From assembly GCA_012839805.1 (NCBI GenBank), contig DUMU01000016.1, forward strand, positions 1 to 64,000: a DNA stretch of 64,000 nucleotides. The letters are read 5' to 3'. Below, one piece after another: positions 36,667-45,682 of the stretch. This DNA comes from Bacillota bacterium. Lineage in GTDB: Bacteria > Bacillota > Limnochordia > Limnochordales > DUMU01. Made by a program: the position numbers and the translations under genes. The notes under the pieces are model-generated. The model did not search any database. It was not told the origin of the DNA and saw only the letters and a list, made by a program, of their open reading frames with translations. Numbering within the stretch: the first letter of the stretch is position 1; each line of letters begins with the position of its first letter.

Positions 36667-37668
36667 GTGCGGTTGAAGGATGTCGCCGGCCAGCTGGGGC
36701 TTGCCCCCTCCACCGTCTCCCGGGCGCTCAACCATCCGGAGATGGTGGCCGCCGAGACCCGGATTCGCGTCTTGGAGGCCGTGCAAAAAGCCCGTTACCA
36801 GCCGGATCGCATCGCTCGGAGCCTGCGCATCCGGCAAACCTCAACCATCGGGCTGATTGTATCCGACATCCTCAACCCTTTCCATGCCGAGCTGGCTCGC
36901 ACCGTAGAACAAGCGGCCCGCCAGCGGGGTTACACGGTTATCTTCGGAAACAGTAACGAGGAAGAAGAGCAAGAACGCGATTACCTCGAGACCTTCGTGT
37001 CCAGCAGGGTTTCGGGCATCATACTTGCTCCGTCTGGCAATAGCTCCGAAACGTTACGCCGGATGGTCGACCAGGGCATCGTGGTGGTACAGGTGGACCG
37101 CCTTACTCCCGGGTTGGAGGCGGACGCCGTGCTCCTTGACAACTCGCGAGGGGCTTCCCTGGCCGTGACGCACCTCATTGACCTGGGCCACCGGCGAATC
37201 GGCATGATTGCCGGGCCACAACACCTCACCACCGGAAAAGAAAGACTCGAGGGTTACAAGTCGACGCTTCTCGCCGCCGGGCTCCCCTACAACCCCGACC
37301 TCGTCTACGTGGGCAACTTTCGAGAGAGCGGGGGGTATGAGGGAACACGGGCGCTCCTGTCATTGCCCGACCCGCCCACCGCCATTCTCACCGCCAACAG
37401 CGAGATGGCCGCCGGCGCGGTCCGTGCCCTTCGGGAAGCCAACCTTGTCATCGGCAAGGACATCTCTCTCGTCACTTTCGATGATACCCGGTGGGCCCAA
37501 TACATGCTCCCGCCCCTTACGGTAGTCGCTCAACCCGTGGAAGAGATCGGGCGCACCGCCGTGGACGTCCTTTTCCGGCGTCTTGAACGGCGTACTTCCC
37601 GTTCCACCATCTACACCTTGCAGCCCTATCTGATAGAACGCGCCTCGACCGGCCGGCCACCCCGGTAG
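36667..37668 (+). CDS. LacI-family regulator
   Basis: A 333-residue LacI/GalR protein: RLKDVAGQLGLAPSTVSRAL at the very N-terminus (recognition helix), hinge PDRIARSLRIRQT, effector fold with IGLIVSDILNPFHAELA and LVTFDDTRWAQYM. The GTG at 36667 has GGAG 10 bases upstream. It lies head-on to a GH116 gene and 3 kb from an isomerase/GH172 unit. The palindromes at 36635, 40471 and 40711 match one another, so it probably represses itself, GH116 and the isomerase unit. The inducer is unknown, possibly a sugar released by GH116 or GH172. Confidence 0.85.
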   Translation: MRLKDVAGQLGLAPSTVSRALNHPEMVAAETRIRVLEAVQKARYQPDRIARSLRIRQTSTIGLIVSDILNPFHAELARTVEQAARQRGYTVIFGNSNEEEEQERDYLETFVSSRVSGIILAPSGNSSETLRRMVDQGIVVVQVDRLTPGLEADAVLLDNSRGASLAVTHLIDLGHRRIGMIAGPQHLTTGKERLEGYKSTLLAAGLPYNPDLVYVGNFRESGGYEGTRALLSLPDPPTAILTANSEMAAGAVRALREANLVIGKDISLVTFDDTRWAQYMLPPLTVVAQPVEEIGRTAVDVLFRRLERRTSRSTIYTLQPYLIERASTGRPPR

Positions 37669-37704
37669 GCTGCCCCGCCGCCGGCGCCCCCCACTTGAGC
37701 AGGG

Positions 37705-40398
37705 TTACAGTACCCACTCCCGGCCGCAGGCTTTCACTCTCACCCCGGTAAGGTCGCCGTAGAGAACCTCGATCTCCGGGATCAGTTCACCGGTAACGAA
37801 GTCCCGTCGCTCCCGATAGATCCCCCAGCCCCGGCCGGTGCTCCAGAAACACTGAAAGTCACCTTCAGGCCGGACTCGGGGGGCAAAGGACATCTCGCCC
37901 TTTGCCATGTCGAAAGTGAACCCGCTCAAGGCCACCACCAGACCCCAGCTGGCCATCGACCGCGCGTAATGGTGGCCGCATTCCACCTCATTCCAAGGGT
38001 TACGCCGCCGCCCGTCGTGCCGTTCCGCCACCGCCCGTACGATGGCGAGCGCTTCGTCGACCATTCCCTCATAAACGAGCAGCGTAGCTACCTCGTATTC
38101 GATGCCGGTCCAGACCTCGTCCGAGTATGGAAAAGGAAAGCGCGGGCGCTCGGCCCGGCCTTCCGGCCAGCTGCAGAGAACCAGCCCCTCTTCGTCGTTG
38201 AAGACATACGCTCGCCCGATGTTGATCTCTCCGGCAAAGCTCCGCCGGAAGTTCAAACGGAAGATAGCACTCGCGGCCTGTCGTACGTGCTCCGCCGGCA
38301 GGAGGTAACCGAGGCCGTAAAGATGCGCCGCAGTCTGTGCCAGCAGCTGATCCGACAAGCATCCCTGCCCGAACTGATATTTGTACTGGTTAATATCCTC
38401 GAGCCGCTGAACATAATACTCGCCGTTCCAGGTAAGCCGGTCGAGTCGTTCCGCTGCCGTCCGGGCAGCCTGCTCGTACCATGCCGCCGGCCGGGCTGCC
38501 TCGACCGTCCGGGCCATCTCGGCCATGGCCCGCAGTGCCCCGACCAAGAAGAGTCCCGTCATGGGATTCGGCCCGTAGAATTCGATGTCGTAGGTGTTGT
38601 GCTGCTGCCCGTCCAGCACCAGATCCTTGTCGGTGTCCCATACTCGCAGTGCATAGTCAAGTGCCCGCGTGGCCCCCTCCCAGTTCAGCAGCAGAAAATC
38701 GAAATCGCCGCTCAACTTCCAGTCGCGATAGAGCCTCATAATCGCTCCCAACTGGCCGTCGGCCGCGGCATGGAACTGGAATTGGTAAAGGGGTGAGAAG
38801 GCCTTCCCGACCCGGAAAGACATCTTGCCGTCCTCTGCCGTCTCCAGGGTGAATTCCTGGCGCCGCATATTCCGCTCGAGCGACGGGAAGAGGAAAGCAA
38901 GCGCCTGTTCGTAATTCCAGACATGGGTGCAGTTCCCGTGGCAACAACCTTCCCTGTCAAAGCAGCCCTCCCAACCCATGAACCAGTCGTCCTCCAGCCA
39001 GAAGCAGGTTGGGCTTCGGAGCACCGCCAGGTTGGCCGCCGCCCGATCCAGCACCTCAGGAGGCAGCGTGCTGCCGAAAAAGGCATCATGGAAGGCCAGC
39101 GTCTCCCGTTCCAGTCGCTCCAGGTTAAGGACGAGATAGCGAGCCACCTCCCAAGCATCCCCAAAGCGGGTGGCGTAGCGGTTGCGCACCACGGGATTGC
39201 CTTGATCGAGCGGCTGCCACCAGCCTCGTACACGATTTGGGAAGTACCAGGTAAGGATGAACTCGAATACCCGCTCCTCGCCCGGGGAAAGCGTGTCCCA
39301 TGCCCCGAGGCTCCCCGTGTCGTACCTTCCCGGGTCCGAAGGGGTGGAATATCCCAGGTCCGTCAGGCGCCCGTCGCTAGCCAGATCGTCCCAGAACTCC
39401 TGAACATCGTCCCACCAGCTGCCCCGCAACCAGGTCCGCTTGACGGTCACCTGCGGGTGGGTGGTTGCCAGCACCAGATTGCCGAAGCTCGGATGGTCTT
39501 GGGGAATCCGGCGGGACGTAAACATTATGCCGCTCAGGCCTAATTGCCGATCCCGCCGGAACTCGTTCACGTGGCCCCCCATCAGCTGCCCCCGGGGTGC
39601 TCCCCACACGTCCGTATCTTCCATTCCCAGCGGGTTTGCCAGCGAACCGACTACGGTAACGTCAACTTTCACTGACCCGGGATTTCTCACTCGGTAACGC
39701 AGAACTGCGCCAGGGATTCCAGAATCTTCAGGATTGAGCGGAATGAAGGGCGTGAAGGCCTCAAGCGTAACCTGCACCGGCAGACTACCGTCCGCAAAGT
39801 CCACCTTGACCAACGGATACTCAGCGTACAACGTCGAATGCTCAAGGCGCGGTAGTCCACCAGCAAACTGCGGATAGATACCGTGCGAACTGGTGAACGG
39901 CGGGTTCAACCGGGATTCAAGCACCCGCACCGCGGCTTTGCTGGATTCGTCAGCCCCACCCGAGCTATTTTGCGGCCGCGCCCAGATGGCAAAGTAGGTG
40001 TTCGGCAATCTCACGCCCTTACCGGGGCGATTCTGGATCTCCCAGTCCCGGAACTCACCCCGGGCACCGAGTGACACGTTGCCCGTGCCGATCCCACCGA
40101 GCGGAAATGCTATCTCCGAGGCTGTACCTGGGAATGCTCGAAGCTTACCCGACCAGGCCCACGGAGCTCGACTGATTCTCGCATCTGCGGCGCTGTGCGA
40201 CTCTCTGTTCTCCTGCAGCCAACCGACTGCTTTGGCGTCAGCATACGGATTGCTCAAGAGACTCGCCTGCCCTTCGGGTACAGTTGGAACACCGGAAAGA
40301 TCGTCAGCAGCCTGCGCTGGGGTCAGCGAACCCCCAGCGATGATCAACAAGCATCCCATGGGGGTTGCGTAAAGGCGGATCAACACCCAACCTGACAC
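37705..40398 (-). CDS. secreted GH116 glycosidase
   Basis: An exported 897-residue GH116 enzyme (GBA2-like; beta-glucosidase, beta-xylosidase or related). A signal peptide (about 1-30, CLLIIAGGSLTPAQAAD) is followed by the family N-terminal block SEIAFPLGGIGTGNVSLGAR, GEFRDWEIQNRPGKG. The alpha/alpha barrel has the probable nucleophile Glu in THVWNYEQALAFLFP and the acid/base Asp in NTYDIEFYGPNPMTG. The Cys-rich loop FDREGCCHGNCTH lies beside the active site. The GTG at 40398 has no good RBS; ATG 40359 is an alternative that shortens the signal. An operator-like palindrome lies 70 bp upstream. The specific linkage cleaved cannot be read from the sequence. Confidence 0.88.
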   Translation of the reverse strand: MSGWVLIRLYATPMGCLLIIAGGSLTPAQAADDLSGVPTVPEGQASLLSNPYADAKAVGWLQENRESHSAADARISRAPWAWSGKLRAFPGTASEIAFPLGGIGTGNVSLGARGEFRDWEIQNRPGKGVRLPNTYFAIWARPQNSSGGADESSKAAVRVLESRLNPPFTSSHGIYPQFAGGLPRLEHSTLYAEYPLVKVDFADGSLPVQVTLEAFTPFIPLNPEDSGIPGAVLRYRVRNPGSVKVDVTVVGSLANPLGMEDTDVWGAPRGQLMGGHVNEFRRDRQLGLSGIMFTSRRIPQDHPSFGNLVLATTHPQVTVKRTWLRGSWWDDVQEFWDDLASDGRLTDLGYSTPSDPGRYDTGSLGAWDTLSPGEERVFEFILTWYFPNRVRGWWQPLDQGNPVVRNRYATRFGDAWEVARYLVLNLERLERETLAFHDAFFGSTLPPEVLDRAAANLAVLRSPTCFWLEDDWFMGWEGCFDREGCCHGNCTHVWNYEQALAFLFPSLERNMRRQEFTLETAEDGKMSFRVGKAFSPLYQFQFHAAADGQLGAIMRLYRDWKLSGDFDFLLLNWEGATRALDYALRVWDTDKDLVLDGQQHNTYDIEFYGPNPMTGLFLVGALRAMAEMARTVEAARPAAWYEQAARTAAERLDRLTWNGEYYVQRLEDINQYKYQFGQGCLSDQLLAQTAAHLYGLGYLLPAEHVRQAASAIFRLNFRRSFAGEINIGRAYVFNDEEGLVLCSWPEGRAERPRFPFPYSDEVWTGIEYEVATLLVYEGMVDEALAIVRAVAERHDGRRRNPWNEVECGHHYARSMASWGLVVALSGFTFDMAKGEMSFAPRVRPEGDFQCFWSTGRGWGIYRERRDFVTGELIPEIEVLYGDLTGVRVKACGREWVL

Positions 40399-40671
40399 GT
40401 CTAGGGACGTTCCAATCCCCCAGGGAGCGCTGCGTGTGGCAGCGTGAACATGACGTGCAGTAATGCGCCTGCAACCGTTTGTTGAGCACCTGCCCGTACT
40501 GTATCACCGGGCGCTTCGGGCGTCAACATCTTCTCTTGAAGGTCTCGGACTCACGACTCGAACTCTTCCAACATTCGTTCCTGCAACAAGGCCCATTCGG
40601 AGCAGCTCATGCGGTCGTGTAGACCGGCCCGGAGCGGCTGCGATGCCCTTTTCCCCGAACCCGGCGAAGGG
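40399..40671. other. divergent control region between GH116 and isomerase genes
   Basis: About 270 bp holding the 40471-40482 palindrome. I could not find a convincing promoter for the GH116 gene. Nothing coding is evident. Confidence 0.4.
40471..40482. promoter_or_regulatory. LacI-type operator upstream of GH116
   Basis: GCAACCGTTTGT matches the lacI upstream site (ACAATCGTTTGT) at 10 of 12 positions and keeps the CAA-N-CG-N-TTG core. It lies 73 bp upstream of the GH116 start. Confidence 0.5.
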
Positions 40672-40701
40672 TTGACAGAAAGACATAAACTGCACTATAA
40701 T
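40672..40701 (+). promoter_or_regulatory. consensus sigma-A promoter of the isomerase-GH172 unit
   Basis: TTGACA at 40672-40677 and TATAAT at 40696-40701, both perfect consensus hexamers, are separated by 18 bases. The operator at 40711-40722 lies over the expected transcription start, the classic place for repression. Such a strong promoter would need tight control. Confidence 0.88.
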
Positions 40702-40710
40702 GAAGGTGCC

Positions 40711-40722
40711 ACAATCGATTGC
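40711..40722. promoter_or_regulatory. LacI-type operator in the isomerase promoter
   Basis: ACAATCGATTGC contains the perfect palindrome CAATCGATTG, ten bases after the -10 box. It matches the lacI upstream site at 10 of 12 positions. ACAATC is repeated at 40723-40728. Confidence 0.6.
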
Positions 40723-40742
40723 ACAATCAAGGAGGACTCACA

Positions 40743-40793
40743 TTGTCCAGGGTGCCGAAAGCCGCGGTACTGACGTCGGTTAAGTTCGTATAA
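40743..40793 (+). pseudogene. 16-codon leader, decapitated dehydrogenase start
   Basis: A TTG follows AAGGAGGA at 6-base spacing and encodes 16 residues (PKAAVLTSVKFV at the end) before TAA. The sequence looks like the N-terminus of zinc-type medium-chain alcohol/polyol dehydrogenases (KAAVLT...). The strong promoter and RBS therefore seem to have belonged to a dehydrogenase gene that is now deleted. It may still be translated as a short leader ahead of the isomerase gene. Confidence 0.4.
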
Positions 40794-40878
40794 TGTCTAC
40801 GTAATGAACCCGGCGGTCGAGCGGCAAAACGAGCAGGGTGACAGTGTGACCAACATCCAACGCAAAGGAGTCTTCGTG

Positions 40879-42294
40879 ATGGCAACGAAACCCAGGATCG
40901 GTATCCTGACCTTTTCCGACGGGCGGGAGTACGCCCACGCTCCCCAAATCCAGGAGAACAAGACGTTTGAAACCCGGTTGCGCCGGGCGCTGGAAGCGGC
41001 CGGCATCGACGTGGTGACCGGTGAACTGGTCTGGACGAACGAGCTGGCCGCCTCCGAGGGCAAGAAACTACAGGCCGCCGGCTGCGAGGCCACCATCTTC
41101 AATTACGCCGTCTGGGCTTTTCCGCAGTTCAGCGTGATGGCTAGCCGCTTTGCCCCCGGACCTTTCCTGCTCTTCGGGCAGGTCAACCCCTCCAAGCCGG
41201 GCATGGTCTCGGTCCTGGCCGCGGCCGGGGCCCTCGACCAGATCGGCGTCGCTTATCGCCGGGTCTTCGGTGAGATCGAGAACCCGGAGGTTTTGCGCCA
41301 GGTAGTCTCTTTCGCCCGCGGGGCCCATGCTGCGGCCGCGCTCCGGGGCGAAACCTTCGGTCTCTTCGGCGGTCGCTCCATCGGCATCAACACCGCCGTC
41401 GCCCCCACCGACCTCTGGGCCAAACAGTTCGGAGTGGACGTAGAACACGTAGACCAATGGGAGATCGTGCGTCGCGCCGAAGAGTGGATGAAGAAGCCGG
41501 AAGTGCTGGCGGCGCAGCAGTGGCTAGAAAGCAAAGTGCGGAAAGTTCATTATGACGGGCAGCAGCTTACGCCCGAAAAGCTCCGGCTGCAGATCGCGAG
41601 CTACTATGCCGTCCGTGACATCGTGCGTGAACGCCATTTCGCCTTCACCGGCATCAAAGCTCAGCCGGAGCTGACCGAACACTTCGTCACCGCCGACATC
41701 GCCGAAGCCTTCCTGAACGATCCTTATGATTTCGACGGGCCGCACGAGCCGATCGTCTGCTCGACTGAGGCGGACATGGACGCCGCTTTGACGATGGAGG
41801 TGTTCAAGCACCTCGCCGGGACGCCGGTGCTCTTTGCCGACGTTCGCCACTACTTTGCGGACATCGATGTTCTGGACCTGGTCAACTCCGGCGAACACGC
41901 AACTTACTTTGCCGCCCGCAGCTTCGATCCGGACGAGAACCTAGCGCACGTGGAGCTAAAGCCGCAGGGTTTCTACTTCCCCGCCGGAGGAGCGGCCGTC
42001 TTCCACATCGCCGCCCCCGGGGAAGTGACCTTGGCCCGCATGAGCCGGAAAGATGGCCGCTACCGGATGCACATCCTGAAAGGGGAGTTTGTCCGTCTCG
42101 ACCCGGACGATGAGGCCCGCCGCGTTGCCAGCGTGCAGGACAACTGGCCCCACGCCTTTACCAAACTGGCCTGCAGCATCGATACTTTCCTGCAGAACTT
42201 CCCGGCCAACCACATCCATGGCGTCTACGGGCAGTGGATCGACGAGCTGGTTGCCTTCTGCCACAACACCGGAGTCGAACCGATCGTCTTATAG
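40879..42294 (+). CDS. L-fucose/D-arabinose-type isomerase
   Basis: A 471-residue aldose-ketose isomerase of the FucI superfamily: IGILTFSDGREYAH, GGRSIGINTAVAPTDLW, then the C-terminal metal region with Glu in CSTEADMDAALTM, Asp in LFADVRHYFAD and His in NHIHGVYGQW. FucI enzymes accept L-fucose and D-arabinose, which share stereochemistry at C2-C4. Because the next gene is GH172, a family that includes D-arabinofuranosidases, D-arabinose to D-ribulose is an attractive role; L-fucose is the alternative. The ATG at 40879 follows AAGGAG. It is driven by the consensus promoter at 40672. Confidence 0.8.
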   Translation: MATKPRIGILTFSDGREYAHAPQIQENKTFETRLRRALEAAGIDVVTGELVWTNELAASEGKKLQAAGCEATIFNYAVWAFPQFSVMASRFAPGPFLLFGQVNPSKPGMVSVLAAAGALDQIGVAYRRVFGEIENPEVLRQVVSFARGAHAAAALRGETFGLFGGRSIGINTAVAPTDLWAKQFGVDVEHVDQWEIVRRAEEWMKKPEVLAAQQWLESKVRKVHYDGQQLTPEKLRLQIASYYAVRDIVRERHFAFTGIKAQPELTEHFVTADIAEAFLNDPYDFDGPHEPIVCSTEADMDAALTMEVFKHLAGTPVLFADVRHYFADIDVLDLVNSGEHATYFAARSFDPDENLAHVELKPQGFYFPAGGAAVFHIAAPGEVTLARMSRKDGRYRMHILKGEFVRLDPDDEARRVASVQDNWPHAFTKLACSIDTFLQNFPANHIHGVYGQWIDELVAFCHNTGVEPIVL

Positions 42295-42373
42295 CATGGC
42301 TTATAGCGTGGCGTAGCGGTGCACAACAAGCAGAGCCAAAACCAGTAAAGTTCGTGAGAGGCAGGGAGTTTAG

Positions 42374-43552
42374 ATGAGCAGTCCGCTGAACCGTCTTTTC
42401 GTTCTGAAACCCGCCCGCACTCTCCGGGTCTCCAGCTACGATCGCAGCGGCGGGAATGCTGATTCCATCCGTATTCCTGCCGGGCAGACCGCTGTGCTGG
42501 CAGATATCAAGGGAGCTGGGGTCATCCGGCACATTTGGTTCACGATTGCCGCGCCCGACCCGCTCTTTCGCCGGCATGCAGTACTGCGCATGTTCTGGGA
42601 CGGAGAAGAGCGTCCCAGCGTCGAGTCACCGCTGGGCGATTTCTTCGGACAGGGCTGGGGAGAAAAGTACAACTTCGTCAGTTTTCCCCTGGCTGCCGCT
42701 CCCAGAGAGGGCAACGCCCTGGTCTGTTACTTCCCCATGCCCTTTGCCCGCTCTGCCCGGATCGAAGTGGAAAACCAGTCGGAGCAAGACGTTCACGCAT
42801 TCTATTATTACATCGATCATGAACTGTTTCCGAGCGAGGCCGAACTGCTGGCCGCGCACGGTACGAGCGGCCGGCTGGCATACTTCCACGCCTGGTGGAA
42901 CCGGGAGATTACCGGGCCCGACCAGGAGGTCGCCGGGGGACGCGAAAACGAGTGGGCAGTGCTGGGACCATTCCCGCCCCACCCGACCGACGCCGGTAAC
43001 TAACTCTTGATCGATGCCGAGGGCGAGGGACACGTGGTCGGAGTGAACTACTACGTCGACTGCCCGACCCCCATCTGGTACGGCGAGGGCGATGATATGT
43101 GGCTGATCGACGGGGAGGAGTGGCCGGGGTCACTCCACGGCACAGGAACTGAAGACTTCTTCAACTGCTCCTGGAGTCCTAACGAGACCTACCTTCATCC
43201 GTATTTTGGCTACGCTCGTGTGCCGCGCCAGAACACGGGCTGGCTTGGTCGGACCCATGCGTATCGCTTCTTCCTGGAGGATCCGATACGGTTCAAGAGG
43301 TCGATCAAGGGCAGCATCGAGCACGGGCACGCCAACGTGCTCACCCTCGACTTGTCCAGCGTCGTGTACTGGTATCAGACCGAGCCTCACAAGCCCTTCC
43401 CGGCGCTGCCGCCGGCCAAACAACGGGAGAACATGCCGGAGATCGGCGCGGTTGAAATCCACCGCTGGCGGCATGCCTGGCGAGAAACGCTACTCAAGGC
43501 CCGGCAGGGCAAGGAAGTGCCGGTCCTCTGGGGCAACGAGCCCCTGCCGTAG
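42374..43552 (+). pseudogene. GH172 (DUF2961) enzyme gene with an in-frame stop
   Basis: Two open segments (42374-43000 and 43004-43552) lie in the same frame, separated only by TAA at 43001-43003. Joined, they give a complete 392-residue GH172 protein: LRVSSYDRSGGNADSIRIPA, IRHIWFTI, LGDFFGQGWGEKYNFVSFPL, then LLIDAEGEGHVVGVNYYVD, and the active-site block WLIDGEEWPGSLHGTGTEDF. Known members cleave D-arabinofuranosides or alpha-D-fructofuranosides. The TAA stands just before LLIDAEG, where an aromatic residue is common (TAC/TAT to TAA). The rest is undamaged, so the mutation is recent, a sequencing error, or read through. The start follows AGGGAG. Confidence 0.8.
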
Positions 43553-43592
43553 CAGCAAAGAGGAAGGAGAACAAAGAGGAAGGAGAACCCTA

Positions 43593-45212
43593 ATGGCTGA
43601 GGCCGAAGTGCGTTTCAGTAATCCTGAAGCAAGGCAGGTCCTGGTTCAAGTGCTCGTCCCGCCCGACCTTCAAGAGGCCAGCCGCCTCATCATCCACGAC
43701 TTGCCGATGATGGTCGAGGGGACAGTGCTACGCATGGGCGGCATTGGCGGAGTGCAGACGGTGCCGCAACTTCGCCGGCAGGGGTACGCCCGGCAGATGC
43801 TTTCGTCAGCAGTTCAGTACATGCGGGAAAATGATTACGACGTGTCGGTACTCTTTGGTATTCACAACTTCTACCACCGCTTCGGGTTCGTTACGAGCCT
43901 CATCGAAAGCCGGATAACAGTACCCACTCGCCTCGCCGAAAACGCCGCCGGTTCCAGGATCAACGCCACCGCTAGCGCCGAAGTCAACACCACTACCGGC
44001 GCAGGAGCTGACGCCACCGCGCTCCTTTCCATCCGGCCCTACGATCCCGAACGGGATCTCGACGCCGTGCTGCGGCTTTATGTCGCCAAGAACGCTCACC
44101 GGGTCGGCCCGCTCCTGCGTTCACCCGACCGCTGGTGGGGCTTCCGGCTGGGCTCGACCTGGGGACGGCAGACCGATGTCTTCGTAGCAGTCAGGGAGAA
44201 ACCGAATGAAAAGGAGAACGGGAAGGGGGAGGAGCTGGTCGGATACTTCCTTCTGGATCGTGCCGATGAGGAAGTGACCGTACCGGAGGTGGAAGCAGTC
44301 GACGCGGCGACCCTCGAGGCCATTCTCGCCCACCTCGCCCGGCTCGCCGTGGAACGCCGAGTCGACCATCTCACCTTCCACATTCATCCTGACGCGGACA
44401 TGGCGCGCCTTTTGCGGTTTTACGGTTCAGAGGTGACGGTAACGTACTCGTTCGACCGGGGGCCGATGGCCCGGATCATCAACCTGGAAAGCACTCTCCG
44501 TAAACTCCTGCCCGTATTGAACCGTCGGCTGGCCCAAGGTGCCGCCGCTCCCGGCGCCGCTGCTGCTCGCGCCGACGCTACTGCCGGTGCTGCAGGGGCC
44601 ACCGGGGTTGATGCTACCGCCCCCGCTACTCCCACCGCCAGTGGCGTCACCCCTGCTACTGCTGCCACGCCCTCCGCCGTCAAGGCCGGAGACGTGCCCG
44701 GGGTCGGTGCCGGAACCGAGCCTCAAGGCCGGTTCTCCGGGGAGAGATTCGAGCTGGGTCTCGTAATCTGGGACGCGAACTCGGCCAGGCCCGATCTGAG
44801 CAGCCCCGGCGCCGGTGCGCACTGGCAGGCAGTTCGCCTCCGATTTGGCTTAACCGGAACACCCGATTCGTCCCGATGGGCAGCACCTGCCATAGTGATA
44901 GAGGAGGTAGAAGCGGCCGGCAGCGGAATCCAGGCCGCACAGGACACCAGCGGGCCTGCACCGGCCGCCGAAGCGAGCCTGCCGCCCTCCAGCGTGGAAC
45001 GGGTGGTTCACAGGCTGGTCCAGGAAGGAGTGGCCGCGGTAAGCCTGCCCCAGGAGCTATTCACACAGCTCCTTTTGGGCTACCGCTCGGTGGATGAGGT
45101 CTTCGAAGCGAAAGCAGTGAGGATCACTGAGACGCCGGCCGCGGTACGCGAACTGTTCGCTCTTCTCTTCCCGCCCCGCCAACCTTACCTGCCCCGGGCG
45201 GATCGCTTCTAG
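43593..45212 (+). CDS. Eis-like GNAT acetyltransferase with Ala/Thr-rich linkers
   Basis: A 539-residue protein with two GNAT halves and a C-terminal domain, the layout of Eis-type N-acetyltransferases. The acetyl-CoA loop QLRRQGYARQMLSSAVQYM is clear at about 50-70, with GIHNFYHRFGFVT after it. The second half (LLSIRPYDPERDLDAVLRLY onward) is degenerate. The last 110 residues resemble an SCP2-like substrate-binding domain. Two compositionally odd stretches interrupt it: NATASAEVNTTTGAGADATA and a 60-residue Ala/Thr/Pro/Val region at about 315-375. The acceptor is unknown. The ATG at 43593 follows AAGGAG; long frames extending upstream overlap GH172 and are spurious. Confidence 0.75.
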   Translation: MAEAEVRFSNPEARQVLVQVLVPPDLQEASRLIIHDLPMMVEGTVLRMGGIGGVQTVPQLRRQGYARQMLSSAVQYMRENDYDVSVLFGIHNFYHRFGFVTSLIESRITVPTRLAENAAGSRINATASAEVNTTTGAGADATALLSIRPYDPERDLDAVLRLYVAKNAHRVGPLLRSPDRWWGFRLGSTWGRQTDVFVAVREKPNEKENGKGEELVGYFLLDRADEEVTVPEVEAVDAATLEAILAHLARLAVERRVDHLTFHIHPDADMARLLRFYGSEVTVTYSFDRGPMARIINLESTLRKLLPVLNRRLAQGAAAPGAAAARADATAGAAGATGVDATAPATPTASGVTPATAATPSAVKAGDVPGVGAGTEPQGRFSGERFELGLVIWDANSARPDLSSPGAGAHWQAVRLRFGLTGTPDSSRWAAPAIVIEEVEAAGSGIQAAQDTSGPAPAAEASLPPSSVERVVHRLVQEGVAAVSLPQELFTQLLLGYRSVDEVFEAKAVRITETPAAVRELFALLFPPRQPYLPRADRF

Positions 45213-45283
45213 GAAAAGAAGCAGGACTTTGCCCTCCACCGCGTTCCACCGCAGCACCGCCCGCTCCCGGCATGGGTTTGCGG

Positions 45284-45682
45284 TCACGGCAGGCAGTCGA
45301 AGCCCTGCTCCCGAAAGTGAGCATCGAAAGCAAAAACCCTGCGTATCCCCAATTGGCGCATTATCTCAAAGCTCGTGCAGTCTACGAGGCTAAGGCTACG
45401 CCGGCCCGCAGTGATCAAAGCAGCTGCAGCTCGCAAATGTAGGTCGTGGTCCACCCATTCGACTCTAAGCAGGGGGAAGATATCCTCATGAAAAGCTCTC
45501 ATTGCCTCCATCCCCAGCCGGCTTTGAACCAGGGCATAGGTCTCGACCAGGACAGAGCTACTGCAAACTAGCGGGGTCTGCCCGGTCAGGAGGTCCGTCC
45601 ACACACGGCGAGCTCGTTCATGATTTTCGTCGTCAGCGTTGAGGACCGCAAGGAAAGCCGAAGTATCCACGTATATCCTCAC
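45284..45682 (-). CDS. vapC: VapC-type PIN-domain toxin
   Basis: A 132-residue PIN ribonuclease. The four acidic residues expected for the metal site are present: Asp6 (MRIYVDTSAFLAVL), Glu47 (SSSVLVETYALVQS), Asp101 (LSLVDCTSFEIM) and Asp120 (FAFDAHFREQGF). The start overlaps the stop of the antitoxin gene by 4 bp (ATGA type), the standard TA layout. The Rossmann-like order of strands is intact, so the toxin is probably active when freed. Confidence 0.9.
   Translation of the reverse strand: MRIYVDTSAFLAVLNADDENHERARRVWTDLLTGQTPLVCSSSVLVETYALVQSRLGMEAMRAFHEDIFPLLRVEWVDHDLHLRAAAALITAGRRSLSLVDCTSFEIMRQLGIRRVFAFDAHFREQGFDCLP

Noticed and set aside
43206..43592. Long upstream extension of the acetyltransferase frame
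   Set aside because: It overlaps the GH172 gene in another frame; the strong RBS at 43580 and family homology both place the start at 43593.
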